Shown here piece by piece: positions 51,277 through 61,074 of a stretch of 64,000 nt of DNA. The notes beneath the pieces are model-generated. The model saw only the letters and a program-made list of their open reading frames with translations, made no database searches and was not told the DNA's origin. The position numbers and the translations under genes are program-made. The DNA comes from JAICKN01 sp036489565 (GTDB taxonomy: Bacteria; Acidobacteriota; Terriglobia; Terriglobales; Acidobacteriaceae), in the NCBI GenBank assembly GCA_036489565.1, contig DASXFN010000119.1:1-64000 (forward strand). Direction: 5' to 3'. The number at the start of each line of letters is the position of its first letter. The first letter of the stretch is position 1.

Positions 51277-53515
51277 GTTGGGATATGGTTGCGTGAACGG
51301 CGGAAGACAACGGTAATTCCACGATAAATTTCGTGCCCACGGGCCTATTCTCCTCTACACGGATGGTTCCGTGATGTTCCTCGATAATTCGTGCCACGAT
51401 CGCAAGACCCAGCCCAGTGCCGCGCTGCTTGGTGGAAAAATAAGGAAGAAAAAGACGTTCCTTAGTTTCTTGCGTGACGCCGTGACCTGTATCGGTAATA
51501 GTAACCTCGACGGCCTCGCGGCCGGGAAGCAGGGCAGTGGATATTTGAATCTCTTTTACCATCGCTCCGTGCATGGCGTCGGCCGCATTATCCACCAAGT
51601 TCGCCAGAGCGCGCTTGATCGCTTCGGAATCGGCCATCACCTCCGGAATCTCTGCGGCTAAAAACGTCATCACTCGAATGCCTTCAAGCCTCCCCTTAAA
51701 CACGGACAGAGTGCTTTCAACGATCTCGTTGATGTCTGCCGGTTGGGGCTGGACTGCGGGAAAACGCGCCAGCGTCGAAAACTCGTTCACCAGGGTGCGC
51801 ACCATCTCCACCGAACTGGCTATGGTCTTAGCGCAATCCTGAATGAGTTGCGAAGAATCTGCATTTCCATTCTTGCCGCGGTCCAAATAACGCAGAATGC
51901 GTTCCGCGGAAAGCGAAATTGGAGTCAATGGATTCTTGATTTCATGCGCAACCCGCTGCGCGACCTCACGCCAGGCGGCCTGTTTCTGCGCTTTCAACAG
52001 GTCCGACAAGTCTTCAAAAACCAAAACATATCCCCGCCGCTCGCCTGCATGTTCCAGCGTCGCAACGGTCAAGGCAACGTTGAGTTTTGTGCGCGGAAGA
52101 ACAATTTCTATCTGGGTGGTGGTTGAACCCATGCGATCGGCGCTGCGCAGCAATGGGTCCAGGTCCGCCAGCACCTCGTTGGAAAAAACCTCATTCAATG
52201 CCGCGCCAATCATCACTGCATGGATTGTGTTCTGTCCGTTAAGCGGGTGAAACAGGCGCATCAACGCATGATTGGCATGAGTGACCCGGCGGTTCGCGTC
52301 TAGTGAGAGCACGCCGTTCGGAATGCTCTCCAGGATGGTTTCAATGTGCTGTCGTCGCTTTTCAAGTTCAGCGTTGGCCGCTTGCAAATCCTGGCGGGAG
52401 GCCTCAATTTGGCGGCGTCCGGTTTCCAGTTCGCCCGCCATGCGATTGAAAGAACTGACCAGGTCCCCGATCTCGTCGGCCGCTTTTATCTCAACGCGAT
52501 AATCCAGTCGCCCGTGGGAAATTTCCTGCATAGCCTCCGCCAGCGCCACCACCGGACGCGTTACCAGTTTGGAAAGAAACAGTGCCAGCCAGGTCGCGGT
52601 AAAAAGCACGAGGACGGTAAGGAGCAGCAGAAGCTCCATGTAAGTACTGCGCACCATGCGGCGTTGCTTATAAAGCGCGAAATACCGCTGTTGGCCGGCC
52701 TCAACCTTGCTTAAGGTTGCAGAAAATGCCGGCGGCAGCGGCATACCTACCAGGATCAATCCACGCTGCCCCACTGGCGCCGCGCCGAGCATATAGTCGG
52801 CCTTGTCCCAAACAAACCGTTGTGGAATGCTTCGCGCGGTCCAGTTTGTGGGAAGCGTCGCTTTGATCAGCGGCCACGCGGCGGGTGCCGCAAAGCTGGC
52901 TTCAGCGTTGCCATCCCAAACGGCAACTGCAAACCCGCCTTGCAGGGTCACCTCATGATCGCGGAATTCATCTACCACCGCTGAAAAGCTGTGCCCTTCA
53001 AACGCATGCTGGATGGCGGGCGAGGAAGCAATGGAAAGCGCTTCCACGCGCGCATTTTGCGAAGTGTAATTGGAAAGTAAGGATGCAATCGCCGCTGTAT
53101 CCTGACGCACCTCTTCCACGGGCCGGGAAAACCATTTATCGATGGACCGGTTCATCAATCCATACGCAAATAGGAACATGGTGATGACGGGAAGGAAGGA
53201 CAGCAGGAGATTGACAACCACGAGCCGTGTGCGAAATTTCGATCCTAAAACTCCCAGGCGTCTTTCCGCGGACAACTTCAGAAGGTTGCGGGCCAGCACG
53301 AATGTCAGCGCCAGAAACAATAAAAAGATCACCAGAGAAAGCGCGGCAAAAAACGCGATCTGCTGGTTTGTGTTGGGATTTAAAAAGGGCAAATCAAACG
53401 ACGTCTGCGAAACGATAATCGCGAACAATATCAGTACTGCGACGGCCAATAGGTAAATGGCTTTTTTCCTGCTGGAGGACTGTGGTTCGGAACGAATTGG
53501 ATTGGAAACCGCCAT
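51269..53515 (-). CDS. NtrY-like membrane sensor histidine kinase
   Basis: Large sensor kinase, 748 residues from ATG 53515 (a 14-codon longer start is possible). Membrane segments at about 20-40, 55-80 and 100-122, a periplasmic region (about 125-310), a further helix (about 315-335) and HAMP (about 335-390: LVTRPVVALAEAMQEI). Then a coiled coil and PAS (about 430-530), HisKA with phospho-acceptor in QRVAHEIKNPLTPISLSAER (about His524) and HATPase NLVDNAADAM, GTGLGLAIVARIIEEHHG. This layout matches NtrY. It is immediately upstream of its cognate regulator with 8-base overlap. Confidence 0.9.
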   Translation of the reverse strand: MAVSNPIRSEPQSSSRKKAIYLLAVAVLILFAIIVSQTSFDLPFLNPNTNQQIAFFAALSLVIFLLFLALTFVLARNLLKLSAERRLGVLGSKFRTRLVVVNLLLSFLPVITMFLFAYGLMNRSIDKWFSRPVEEVRQDTAAIASLLSNYTSQNARVEALSIASSPAIQHAFEGHSFSAVVDEFRDHEVTLQGGFAVAVWDGNAEASFAAPAAWPLIKATLPTNWTARSIPQRFVWDKADYMLGAAPVGQRGLILVGMPLPPAFSATLSKVEAGQQRYFALYKQRRMVRSTYMELLLLLTVLVLFTATWLALFLSKLVTRPVVALAEAMQEISHGRLDYRVEIKAADEIGDLVSSFNRMAGELETGRRQIEASRQDLQAANAELEKRRQHIETILESIPNGVLSLDANRRVTHANHALMRLFHPLNGQNTIHAVMIGAALNEVFSNEVLADLDPLLRSADRMGSTTTQIEIVLPRTKLNVALTVATLEHAGERRGYVLVFEDLSDLLKAQKQAAWREVAQRVAHEIKNPLTPISLSAERILRYLDRGKNGNADSSQLIQDCAKTIASSVEMVRTLVNEFSTLARFPAVQPQPADINEIVESTLSVFKGRLEGIRVMTFLAAEIPEVMADSEAIKRALANLVDNAADAMHGAMVKEIQISTALLPGREAVEVTITDTGHGVTQETKERLFLPYFSTKQRGTGLGLAIVARIIEEHHGTIRVEENRPVGTKFIVELPLSSAVHATISQHA

Positions 53516-53612
53516 CCCGGAAATGGTGCAACCTAATAGCACGATTATAAGCCGCACCCGGGATTTCGCCTTCAGTATGACTAGTGCATATTAAAGTTCA
53601 GGCAGCTCAAAA

Positions 53613-54692
53613 TCATTCCACCTTTCTGGTCTGTCGAGGGGTAGTCGAGCGCTCAAGGATCGCTCGTACCGCTTTGTAGGCAGGCTTTGGCTGGTAACGG
53701 CGGTCAAATAGCAATGCATCACCTTTTGTGTGATTGGTATACCACCCGATCCATGAGTATTTGTCGGTAAAGCCCCAGGTCTGCAAGGCGGTGCATGCGG
53801 GGTCCTCAAGGCAGACCTCTGTAATTTCGCGATAGACTTCGGCCTGTTTCACCAGGTCTTCAGGGTGGGAGGGATTGCCATCTCTGTCCACGGGAATTGC
53901 AACATCCATTTCCGTGAACTGCACTTGAATGCCAAGTTTCCCAAAGCGCGCAATATTTTTCGCGATGGATGCTACGTCCGGATTCAAATCTAAAATATGC
54001 ATCTGGAGTCCAACGCCGTCAATCGGCACACCGCGCCGCAAAAAGTCTTTCACCATGACGTAAATCGCGTCGGAATGCGGATTAATCCCTTCCGCGCTGC
54101 CGTCATTGTAAAAAAGCAGCGCGTGCGGGTCGGCGGCGTGCGCCCAGCGAAACGCCTGCGCAATATAGGCGGTGCCTGCACCTGACTTTCCAATGCCCGG
54201 TTTGTCATACCAAATGGAGTGGCGCAGTTGTCCATGCTCGTCAATCGCTTCATTCACCACATCCCAGGCAAATACCTTTCCGCGGTAATGCGTCACAACT
54301 TTTGTGATGTGCTCGTGCATCAGGCGGGAAAGCTGTTCTGATGTGAAATGGCCATTCGTCAGCCATTCAGGATTATGAATCTGCCAAAGGAGATTGTGGC
54401 CGCGGACTCTCATCCCATGGACCTGGGCAAAACCAACAACCGCGTCGCCGCCCGAAAAATCAAAGGTGTTCTGGCTGGGGCGCAGCACCAGCCACTTCAT
54501 GGCATCCTCAGGCTCAACCATGTTGAACTCGCGCCCTAGCGTCGAGGTGTAACCGGCTTGCGAAAGATAACCCACGTTGAGGGACGCTCCCACCAGCAAA
54601 CCCGACCGTTGCGCTGCCTCGCGTAGTGTCTGTGCGCCACAAATATCTATCAGCACAACAATTGCGACAAGAAAGCCGTGTATGCGTTTCAT
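53613..54692 (-). CDS. Secreted endo-1,4-beta-xylanase, GH10
   Basis: Glycoside hydrolase family 10 (359 residues from ATG 54692, where a signal peptide begins: MKRIHGFLVAIVVLIDICGAQ; the frame open to 54869 reads as non-family sequence). Catalytic acid/base in WDVVNEAID (Glu148) and nucleophile in QFTEMDVA (Glu261). Other GH10 marks: VRGHNLLWQIHNPEWL, LLFYNDGSAEG, TWGFTDKYSW. Cleaves xylan in the periplasm or outside the cell. No xylan-utilisation genes adjoin it. No ribosome binding site is visible on the coding strand. Confidence 0.92.
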   Translation of the reverse strand: MKRIHGFLVAIVVLIDICGAQTLREAAQRSGLLVGASLNVGYLSQAGYTSTLGREFNMVEPEDAMKWLVLRPSQNTFDFSGGDAVVGFAQVHGMRVRGHNLLWQIHNPEWLTNGHFTSEQLSRLMHEHITKVVTHYRGKVFAWDVVNEAIDEHGQLRHSIWYDKPGIGKSGAGTAYIAQAFRWAHAADPHALLFYNDGSAEGINPHSDAIYVMVKDFLRRGVPIDGVGLQMHILDLNPDVASIAKNIARFGKLGIQVQFTEMDVAIPVDRDGNPSHPEDLVKQAEVYREITEVCLEDPACTALQTWGFTDKYSWIGWYTNHTKGDALLFDRRYQPKPAYKAVRAILERSTTPRQTRKVE

Positions 54693-55072
54693 AAGGAGGT
54701 TTCCCGGCCCACTATTGCACAAGCGGTCAAGACGTTTGTAAAGGTCAGACGTCACATTTCGGACTAATTTTTCGCAACGGTGTTTGCAGGCTTCGCAGCT
54801 GTTTGCTGCTGCGCCAGTTTTTCGAGGCTTACCAAAGTTCATGTCCGCAAGAGGATGCAAGGCATGCAAAAACGTGGAAAATCAGCGGTTTTCACGCATC
54901 AAGCTTTATCGACTCCAGAATCGGTGCAGTACAAGTACTTAAGTTACTTTTGCAGTAACGCGTCTCCGTTGACAATTTCTGTCAACGGGAAATACGCTGC
55001 AATTCTCCCCCTTACAGACAGCGGTTTCACGGACAAATCAGGTAGTTCTCTGCCGCTCAGAAGGAGCAAGGT
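54693..55072. other. Intergenic between divergent xylanase and pilB, regulatory
   Basis: About 380 bp. It must hold both divergent promoters. The clear element is a 23-bp palindrome at 54966-54988 (separate entry), followed by pyrimidine-rich sequence and the pilB ribosome binding site (AAGGAGCAAGG, 55062-55072). No convincing sigma-54 GG/GC pair is visible, although two sigma-54-type regulators are encoded on either side. Confidence 0.45.
54966..54988. promoter_or_regulatory. Perfect palindrome in front of pilB, containing a TTGACA box
   Basis: CCGTTGACA (54966-54974) and its exact complement TGTCAACGG (54980-54988) flank an ATTTC spacer. TTGACA (54969-54974) is a consensus -35 element, but the -10 region 17 bases on (around 54992-54997, ATACGC) is poor. 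It lies 85 bp before pilB. It could be an operator, an activator site or a hairpin in the leader. Confidence 0.45.
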
Positions 55073-56788
55073 ATGTCTCAACGGCTGGGTGATCTCCTTG
55101 TCAAAGAGAAGGTCATCACCTCAGAGCAGTTGCAGCAAGCGACGAAACTCCAGAAGGAGTCGAATTGCCGTCTCGGCTCGGCCCTGGTGAAGCTGGGCTT
55201 TCTGACCGATGAGGACGTTACCAATTTCCTCTCGCGGCAGTACGGCGTGCCTGCGATCAATCTTTCATATTTTGAAATTGATCAGGCGGTCGTGAAGTTG
55301 ATTCCGGTGGAGACTGCCCGGCGTTATCAAATTCTTCCTTTAAGTCGGGTCGGCGCTTCGCTGACCATCGCCATGGTGGACCCAACCAACGTCTTCGCCA
55401 TGGACGATATCAAGTTCATGACCGGCTTCAACATTGAGCCGGTGGTCGCCTCGGAGAGCTCGATCCTGCAAGGCATCGAAACCGCCTACGGAGCCAGCAA
55501 GGAAGAAGAACTGGAGCAGGTTATGCAGTCCATCAACGACGCCGACGATGCGGACGTTGAACTGCAAGGCGAGCAGGAAGATCTGGCCCTTTCAGAATTG
55601 GAAAAGGCCGCCGACGAAGCTCCGATCGTCAAACTGGTGAATTTAATTTTGACCGACGCGGTCAAGCGTGCCGCCAGCGACATCCACATTGAGCCTTACG
55701 AAAAAGAATTCCGCGTTCGCTTCCGTATTGACGGCATTCTGCAGAGCATCATGTCGCCGCCGTTGAAGCTGAAAGACGCCATCACCTCCCGCATGAAGAT
55801 CATGGCCAAGCTGGACATCAGCGAAAAGCGTCTGCCCCAGGACGGCCGCATCATGCTGAAGATGGTGCTTAATGGAAAGAAAAAACAGTTGGATTTTCGC
55901 GTAAGTACGCTACCCACACTTTGGGGCGAAAAGATCGTGCTCCGGTTGTTGGACAAAGAAAATCTGCGCCTGGATATGACTAAGCTCGGTTTCGAGCAGG
56001 CATCGCTGGTGAAATTCGAAAAGGCGATTCTTAAACCTTACGGAATGGTGCTCGTCACCGGGCCGACAGGTTCCGGCAAAACCAATACTTTGTATTCCTC
56101 CATCGCCCGCTTGAACCAACCCGACACCAACATCATGACCGCCGAAGATCCGGTTGAATTTCAGTTGCAGGGCGTCAACCAGGTTCAGATGAAGGAACAG
56201 ATTGGGTTGAACTTCGCGGCTGCGCTGCGTTCGTTTTTGCGGCAAGATCCTAACATCATCCTGGTAGGTGAAATCCGCGATTTTGAAACCGCTGAAATCG
56301 CCATAAAGGCCGCCCTTACAGGCCACTTGGTGCTTTCCACGCTGCACACCAATGGCGCGCCGGAAACCATTACCCGCCTCATGAACATGGGTATTGAACC
56401 CTTCCTGGTGGCGACCTCGGTGCACTTGATCTGCGCGCAAAGACTGATTCGCCGCATTTGCAAGGATTGCTCGGAGGAAATTGAGGTCCCGCAAAAAACA
56501 TTGATCGCTGAAGGCTTTACCGCGGAAGAAGCCAAGACGGTAAAGGTTCGCAAGGGCAAAGGCTGCACAACCTGCAATAACACAGGTTACAAGGGACGCT
56601 GCGGTCTTTATGAAGTTATGGAAGTGGACGACGAAATCAAGGAACTCGTGCTCGTCGGCGCTTCCGCTCTGGAATTAAAAAGGAAAGCGATCGAGCGGGG
56701 CATGCTTACTCTGCGCCGCAGCGGTCTCACGAAAGTTGCGGAAGGGGTCACCACGCTGGAAGAAGTGGCCCGCGAAACTATTCACTAA
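55073..56788 (+). CDS. pilB: Type IV pilus assembly ATPase PilB
   Basis: Hexameric extension ATPase (571 residues). N-terminal MshEN/T2SSE_N domain (about 1-150: LGDLLVKEKVITSEQLQQA), then the ATPase core with Walker A GPTGSGKTNTLYSS (about 332-339), Asp box and Walker B ILVGEIRDFETAEIAIKAALTGH, and a four-Cys zinc site (CKDC, CTTCNNTGYKGRCG). Start ATG 55073 behind AAGGAGCAAGG. First gene of the pil cluster; pilT follows after 24 bp. Confidence 0.97.
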   Translation: MSQRLGDLLVKEKVITSEQLQQATKLQKESNCRLGSALVKLGFLTDEDVTNFLSRQYGVPAINLSYFEIDQAVVKLIPVETARRYQILPLSRVGASLTIAMVDPTNVFAMDDIKFMTGFNIEPVVASESSILQGIETAYGASKEEELEQVMQSINDADDADVELQGEQEDLALSELEKAADEAPIVKLVNLILTDAVKRAASDIHIEPYEKEFRVRFRIDGILQSIMSPPLKLKDAITSRMKIMAKLDISEKRLPQDGRIMLKMVLNGKKKQLDFRVSTLPTLWGEKIVLRLLDKENLRLDMTKLGFEQASLVKFEKAILKPYGMVLVTGPTGSGKTNTLYSSIARLNQPDTNIMTAEDPVEFQLQGVNQVQMKEQIGLNFAAALRSFLRQDPNIILVGEIRDFETAEIAIKAALTGHLVLSTLHTNGAPETITRLMNMGIEPFLVATSVHLICAQRLIRRICKDCSEEIEVPQKTLIAEGFTAEEAKTVKVRKGKGCTTCNNTGYKGRCGLYEVMEVDDEIKELVLVGASALELKRKAIERGMLTLRRSGLTKVAEGVTTLEEVARETIH

Positions 56789-56812
56789 GTTTGAGGAAGG
56801 GAACAAGCAAAC

Positions 56813-57943
56813 ATGGCGCTCTCGTTAAGCGATTTGTTGAAAAGAATGTTGGAAATGTCAGGCAGCGATTTGCACATCACCACTAATTCGCCGCCGCAGG
56901 TGCGCGTGCATGGCCACCTCGTGCCTCTTGATCTGCCGCAGATGACGCCCGCGGAGACCAAGCAGCTTGCCTACAGCGTTATGACGGACGCGCAGAAGCA
57001 CCGCTTCGAAGAGAGCTTTGAGCTGGATTTCTCCTTCGGGTTAAAGGGACTCGCCCGCTTCCGCGCTAATGTATTCAATCAGCGTGGCGCGACCTCTGCC
57101 GTCTTCCGCGTGATTCCGTTTGAAATTAAGTCCTTTAACCAGCTTGGTCTTCCGGCGGTGATCAGCAAGCTGTGCGACAAACCTCGCGGTCTTGTTCTGG
57201 TCACTGGGCCAACCGGTTCGGGCAAATCCACCACGCTCGCGGCCATGATAGACAAAATCAATTCGGAGCGTCACGACCACATCCTAACGATTGAAGATCC
57301 CATTGAATTTGTCCACATGAATAAGAATTGCGTGGTGAACCAGCGCGAACTTCATGCGGACACCAAAAGCTTTACCGACGCATTGCGCGCCGCGCTTCGT
57401 GAAGATCCCGATGTCGTACTCATCGGCGAAATGCGCGATTTGGAAACGATTGAGTCGGCCCTGCGAATTGCCGAAACCGGCCACCTTACCTTCGGCACTC
57501 TGCACACCAACTCTGCTTCGTCCACCATCAACCGTATCATCGACGTTTTTCCGGCCCACCAGCAGCCGCAGATTCGTGCGCAGCTATCCATGGTTCTGGA
57601 AGGCATTATGTGCCAAAGCCTACTGCCCAAAGCGGACGGCAAAGGCCGCGCGATGTGCCTCGAGATTATGGTGCCTAACGCCGCCATCCGCAACCTGATC
57701 CGTGAAGACAAGATCCACCAGATTTATTCCGCCATGCAGTCTGGACAGGAAAAATTTGGCATGCAGACGTTCAATCAGGCGTTGGCCACCGCTTACTTCC
57801 ACAAGCAAATCACGCTGGAGACAGCGATGCTGCGTTCCAGCAATCAGGATGAATTGCAGGAAATGATTAATCGTGGCGCGGGTTTGTTGAACAAGCCGAC
57901 GGCTGCGGGAATGGCAAAAGGTGCAACGCCAGGAAAGCATTGA
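56813..57943 (+). CDS. pilT: Type IV pilus retraction ATPase PilT
   Basis: Retraction ATPase (376 residues). N-terminal PAS-like domain (about 1-110), Walker A TGPTGSGKSTTLAAMID (about 132-139), Walker B VVLIGEMRDLETIESALRIAETGH, and the PilT-specific AIRNLIRE motif (about 287-294). Lacks the PilB zinc finger. Second gene of the cluster; pilC follows after 70 bp. Confidence 0.97.
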   Translation: MALSLSDLLKRMLEMSGSDLHITTNSPPQVRVHGHLVPLDLPQMTPAETKQLAYSVMTDAQKHRFEESFELDFSFGLKGLARFRANVFNQRGATSAVFRVIPFEIKSFNQLGLPAVISKLCDKPRGLVLVTGPTGSGKSTTLAAMIDKINSERHDHILTIEDPIEFVHMNKNCVVNQRELHADTKSFTDALRAALREDPDVVLIGEMRDLETIESALRIAETGHLTFGTLHTNSASSTINRIIDVFPAHQQPQIRAQLSMVLEGIMCQSLLPKADGKGRAMCLEIMVPNAAIRNLIREDKIHQIYSAMQSGQEKFGMQTFNQALATAYFHKQITLETAMLRSSNQDELQEMINRGAGLLNKPTAAGMAKGATPGKH

Positions 57944-58013
57944 GATTAGTAAACCAGTAAATCGCGGCTCGGAAGTTTCGGCCGCGTAGCAAAGTTTCGA
58001 GGAGAGGCTTACC

Positions 58014-59222
58014 ATGCCAGTTTTTACATTTTCGGGGAAAGACGCTTCTGGTCATAAGGTCAGTGGCGAACGCAATGCAGCCAACAAACAGATGCTCGCG
58101 GTCCAACTTCGCAAGGAGCAAATTACCGCGGGGGCGATTCGCGAAAAAGGCAAGGAGTTTTCCTTGCCAACGTTTGGGACCACCAAAGTAAAAACCAAGG
58201 ACATTGCCATCTTCTTCCGCCAGTTCTCGGTGATGATTGATGCCGGCTTGCCTCTGGTGCAGTGTCTGGAAATTCTGGCGGCCAACCAGGAGAACCCGGC
58301 CTTCCAAAAGACGCTCACTGGCGTCCGGACAACAGTCGAAGGCGGTGCCACCCTGGCCAACGCCATGCGTCAATTTCCCACTGTCTTTGATGACCTCTCC
58401 ACCAACATGATTGAAGCGGGTGAAACCGGCGGTATTCTTGATCTCATCCTGCAGCGTCTTGCCGGATACGTGGAAAAAGCTGTAAAACTCCGCGCCGCCG
58501 TCAAGTCCGCGTTGATTTACCCAGTTTCGGTCGTCAGTCTCGCATTCCTCATTGTCGGCGCTTTGTTGAAATGGGTTGTGCCCATCTTCGCCAATCTTTT
58601 TAGCGGGCTGGGCGTGGATCTTCCCCTGCCTACGCGCATCGTCATCGGCTTGAGCCATTTCGTCGGGCAGTTCTGGTGGTTCTTTTTCATCGGCATCGGC
58701 GGGCTCATGTATGGAATGAAACAAATCCGCAAAAATCCAAAAGGAAGATATTACTTTGACGCCACACTCCTGAAGCTGCCCATTATGGGAGCCCTGCTGC
58801 GGAAGATTGCCGTGGCCCGCTTTACCCGTACGCTTGGCACCCTGATCACTTCCGGCGTACCGATTCTTGACGGTTTAAGCATTACCGCTCGCACTTCGGG
58901 TAACGCGGTGCTGGAAGAGGCCTTGATGAAAGTGCGCAAGGCCATCGAAGAAGGCCGCACCATCGTAGACCCACTCAAAGAGTCTGGTGTGTTTCCTAAC
59001 ATGGTGACGCAGATGATCGGAGTCGGTGAAGCCACCGGCGCCATGGACAACATGTTGCAGAAGATCGCCGACTTTTACGAGGACGAAGTGGACGCCGCCA
59101 CCAAAGACATGCTGGCCATGTTGGAACCGGCCATTATCGGATTGCTGGGCATCATGATTGGCGGCATTGTAATTTCGCTCTATATGCCGTTGTTCGCCAT
59201 GATCGCAAAAATGGCGGGCTAG
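58014..59222 (+). CDS. pilC: Type IV pilus inner-membrane platform protein PilC
   Basis: Platform protein of the GspF family (402 residues) with two tandem GspF domains: FFRQFSVMIDAGLPLVQCLEIL and FTRTLGTLITSGVPILDGLSIT. Membrane helices at about 168-190 and 215-235, and near the C-terminus (LGIMIGGIVISLYMPLFAMIAKM). It anchors the motors PilB and PilT. Start ATG 58014 with GAGGAGAGG upstream. A hairpin lies just after its stop, before pilS. Confidence 0.95.
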   Translation: MPVFTFSGKDASGHKVSGERNAANKQMLAVQLRKEQITAGAIREKGKEFSLPTFGTTKVKTKDIAIFFRQFSVMIDAGLPLVQCLEILAANQENPAFQKTLTGVRTTVEGGATLANAMRQFPTVFDDLSTNMIEAGETGGILDLILQRLAGYVEKAVKLRAAVKSALIYPVSVVSLAFLIVGALLKWVVPIFANLFSGLGVDLPLPTRIVIGLSHFVGQFWWFFFIGIGGLMYGMKQIRKNPKGRYYFDATLLKLPIMGALLRKIAVARFTRTLGTLITSGVPILDGLSITARTSGNAVLEEALMKVRKAIEEGRTIVDPLKESGVFPNMVTQMIGVGEATGAMDNMLQKIADFYEDEVDAATKDMLAMLEPAIIGLLGIMIGGIVISLYMPLFAMIAKMAG

Positions 59223-59231
59223 TCATTGGAC

Positions 59232-59265
59232 CGCGGTCTGTTCATTTACTTATGGACAGACCGCG
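59232..59265 (+). terminator. Terminator-like hairpin between pilC and pilS
   Basis: CGCGGTCTGT (59232-59241) pairs exactly with ACAGACCGCG (59256-59265) across a 14-base loop, nine bases after the pilC stop. No T-run follows. It may reduce read-through into pilS/pilR rather than end transcription. Confidence 0.45.
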
Positions 59266-59388
59266 CTAACGCTGAACGGTCCTAAATCATGATTGCCAAG
59301 AATGGTGATCATCTCAACCGACCGTGCGAGCCTGAGAAAACTTAATCCCGGATGAGGAGTTTGCTCGCTTCGAGCATTACACAAATCC

Positions 59389-61074
59389 ATGCAATCGATG
59401 TTCGACGGGCGTTCGTGGCTATCGTGGCTGGTCAAAGTCCGGATCCTTATCCTCACGCTCGTTTTGGGCATTGAGTTGGCTATCGCACAACTCACGCCCT
59501 CCACGTTCTCCATTAAATTCTTCGTCACGGCCGTCCTGCTCTGGTATGCGATCTCAGCGTTTTACCTTCTTTTGCTCTCCATCTGGGAGCAATACAGACT
59601 GCAATCGCTTCTTCAGGTAATAAGCGACGTTGCGATGGTCACGCTGGTTGTATACGCCACCGGCGGCGCCGACAGTTCTCTGAACTTCCTGTATCCGCTA
59701 GTCATAATCGTCGCCTGTATTTTGTTGCCTCAAATTTGGGCGTATTTGGTGGCTGCGCTAGCGTTCCTTTTGTACGGAGCTGTTCTTGATCTCTCCTACT
59801 TTGGCTCGATTCCTCCGTCCTCCTCTTCGCACATAGAATTTCGCACTTTGCAGGCCATCATCCTGGTGAATCTTTTCGCTTATTTGGGAGTGGCTTACCT
59901 GGCGGGGAGGTTGTCCAATAAGCTGCGGCAGGTGGACGTTAAATTAAAAGACACCAGTGGCGCGCTGGAAAATCTTCAAGCGCTACATGAAAATATTGTG
60001 GAATCCATCAGCAGTGGCCTTATTACCACGGCGCTCGATGGGCACATTACTCTTGTAAACGGAGCCGCAGCGCGGCTGCTGCAGCGTCCCGCTTCCAGTT
60101 TCATTGGGGAAGGCGTGCAGACGCTTTTTCTCGACATGCTTCCGCTGCCCGGGCCGGTTCCGACCCGTGGCGAAGTACGCTTTGTCGCTGGCAATAACTT
60201 CCGGAAGACATTCCGCGTGGTGGTCTCTTCGCTTACCATTCCCGAGCGCGGGACCCTCGGCCACGTCTATACCTTTGACGATTTGACGGAAATACGGCGC
60301 TTGGAACGCGAAGTCCGCATACAGGACAAACTGGCCGCCGTCGGAAGGCTGGCCGCCGCCATCGCCCACGAAATCCGCAATCCGCTCACTTCGATCGCGG
60401 GTTCGGTCAATATGCTCTCCGAAGTCCCGAATTTAAATTCTGAACACCGCCAGCTATTACAAATCGTTACCCGCGAGTCCGAGAGGTTGAACGCCATCAT
60501 CACCGACTTCCTCGCTTACTCTCGGAACAAGCAATATCAGTTTGCGGCCGTGGACCTGCTCCCGCTGCTCCAGGACACGCTGACCTTGCTGCAGCATCGT
60601 CTGGTGAAAGAAAACAGCGGAGTCACGGTGAAAAAACACTTTGACGCGCACAGCGCGATCGTGCAGGGTGACGGAGACAAATTGAAACAGGTTTTCTGGA
60701 ACATCTGTGAGAACGCGATTCGCGCGATGAAAACTGGAGGCACGTTGACCGTCTCTGTGACGCCCTTCGAAGATGACTGGCAAATCAGCTTTGCGGACAC
60801 GGGGCCCGGAATCAATCCCCAGCTGGCGGAAAAAATCTTTGAGCCCTTTCAATCGCAGTTTGAGGGCGGTACTGGACTTGGGCTGGCCATTGTCTATCAA
60901 ATCATGCAGGCGCACGACGGCAAGGTCTGGGCGCGCTCCCGGCCGGGGCAGGGATGTGAATTTGTGCTGCGCCTGCAGCGCGCCACCTCAGAATCAATCA
61001 CTCTTCCGGGCAAGCAGTTGTCCGTGCGAAATGACGCGCACGCCATCGCCGTAGCGGGAGGAGCCAATGGGTAA
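59389..61074 (+). CDS. pilS: PilS-like membrane sensor histidine kinase
   Basis: Sensor kinase (561 residues) with about six N-terminal membrane helices (about 12-185; VRILILTLVLGIELAIAQ is the first), as in PilS, which senses pilin levels in the membrane. A PAS-like section (about 205-310) precedes HisKA with AAAIAHEIRNPLTSIAGSV (His327) and the HATPase (NICENAIRAM, GTGLGLAIVYQIM). Overlaps pilR by 8 bases. No clear ribosome binding site before ATG 59389. Confidence 0.9.
   Translation: MQSMFDGRSWLSWLVKVRILILTLVLGIELAIAQLTPSTFSIKFFVTAVLLWYAISAFYLLLLSIWEQYRLQSLLQVISDVAMVTLVVYATGGADSSLNFLYPLVIIVACILLPQIWAYLVAALAFLLYGAVLDLSYFGSIPPSSSSHIEFRTLQAIILVNLFAYLGVAYLAGRLSNKLRQVDVKLKDTSGALENLQALHENIVESISSGLITTALDGHITLVNGAAARLLQRPASSFIGEGVQTLFLDMLPLPGPVPTRGEVRFVAGNNFRKTFRVVVSSLTIPERGTLGHVYTFDDLTEIRRLEREVRIQDKLAAVGRLAAAIAHEIRNPLTSIAGSVNMLSEVPNLNSEHRQLLQIVTRESERLNAIITDFLAYSRNKQYQFAAVDLLPLLQDTLTLLQHRLVKENSGVTVKKHFDAHSAIVQGDGDKLKQVFWNICENAIRAMKTGGTLTVSVTPFEDDWQISFADTGPGINPQLAEKIFEPFQSQFEGGTGLGLAIVYQIMQAHDGKVWARSRPGQGCEFVLRLQRATSESITLPGKQLSVRNDAHAIAVAGGANG

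Noticed and set aside
54693..54869. Longer start for the xylanase
   Set aside because: The signal peptide begins at ATG 54692; the 59 codons before it look non-coding.
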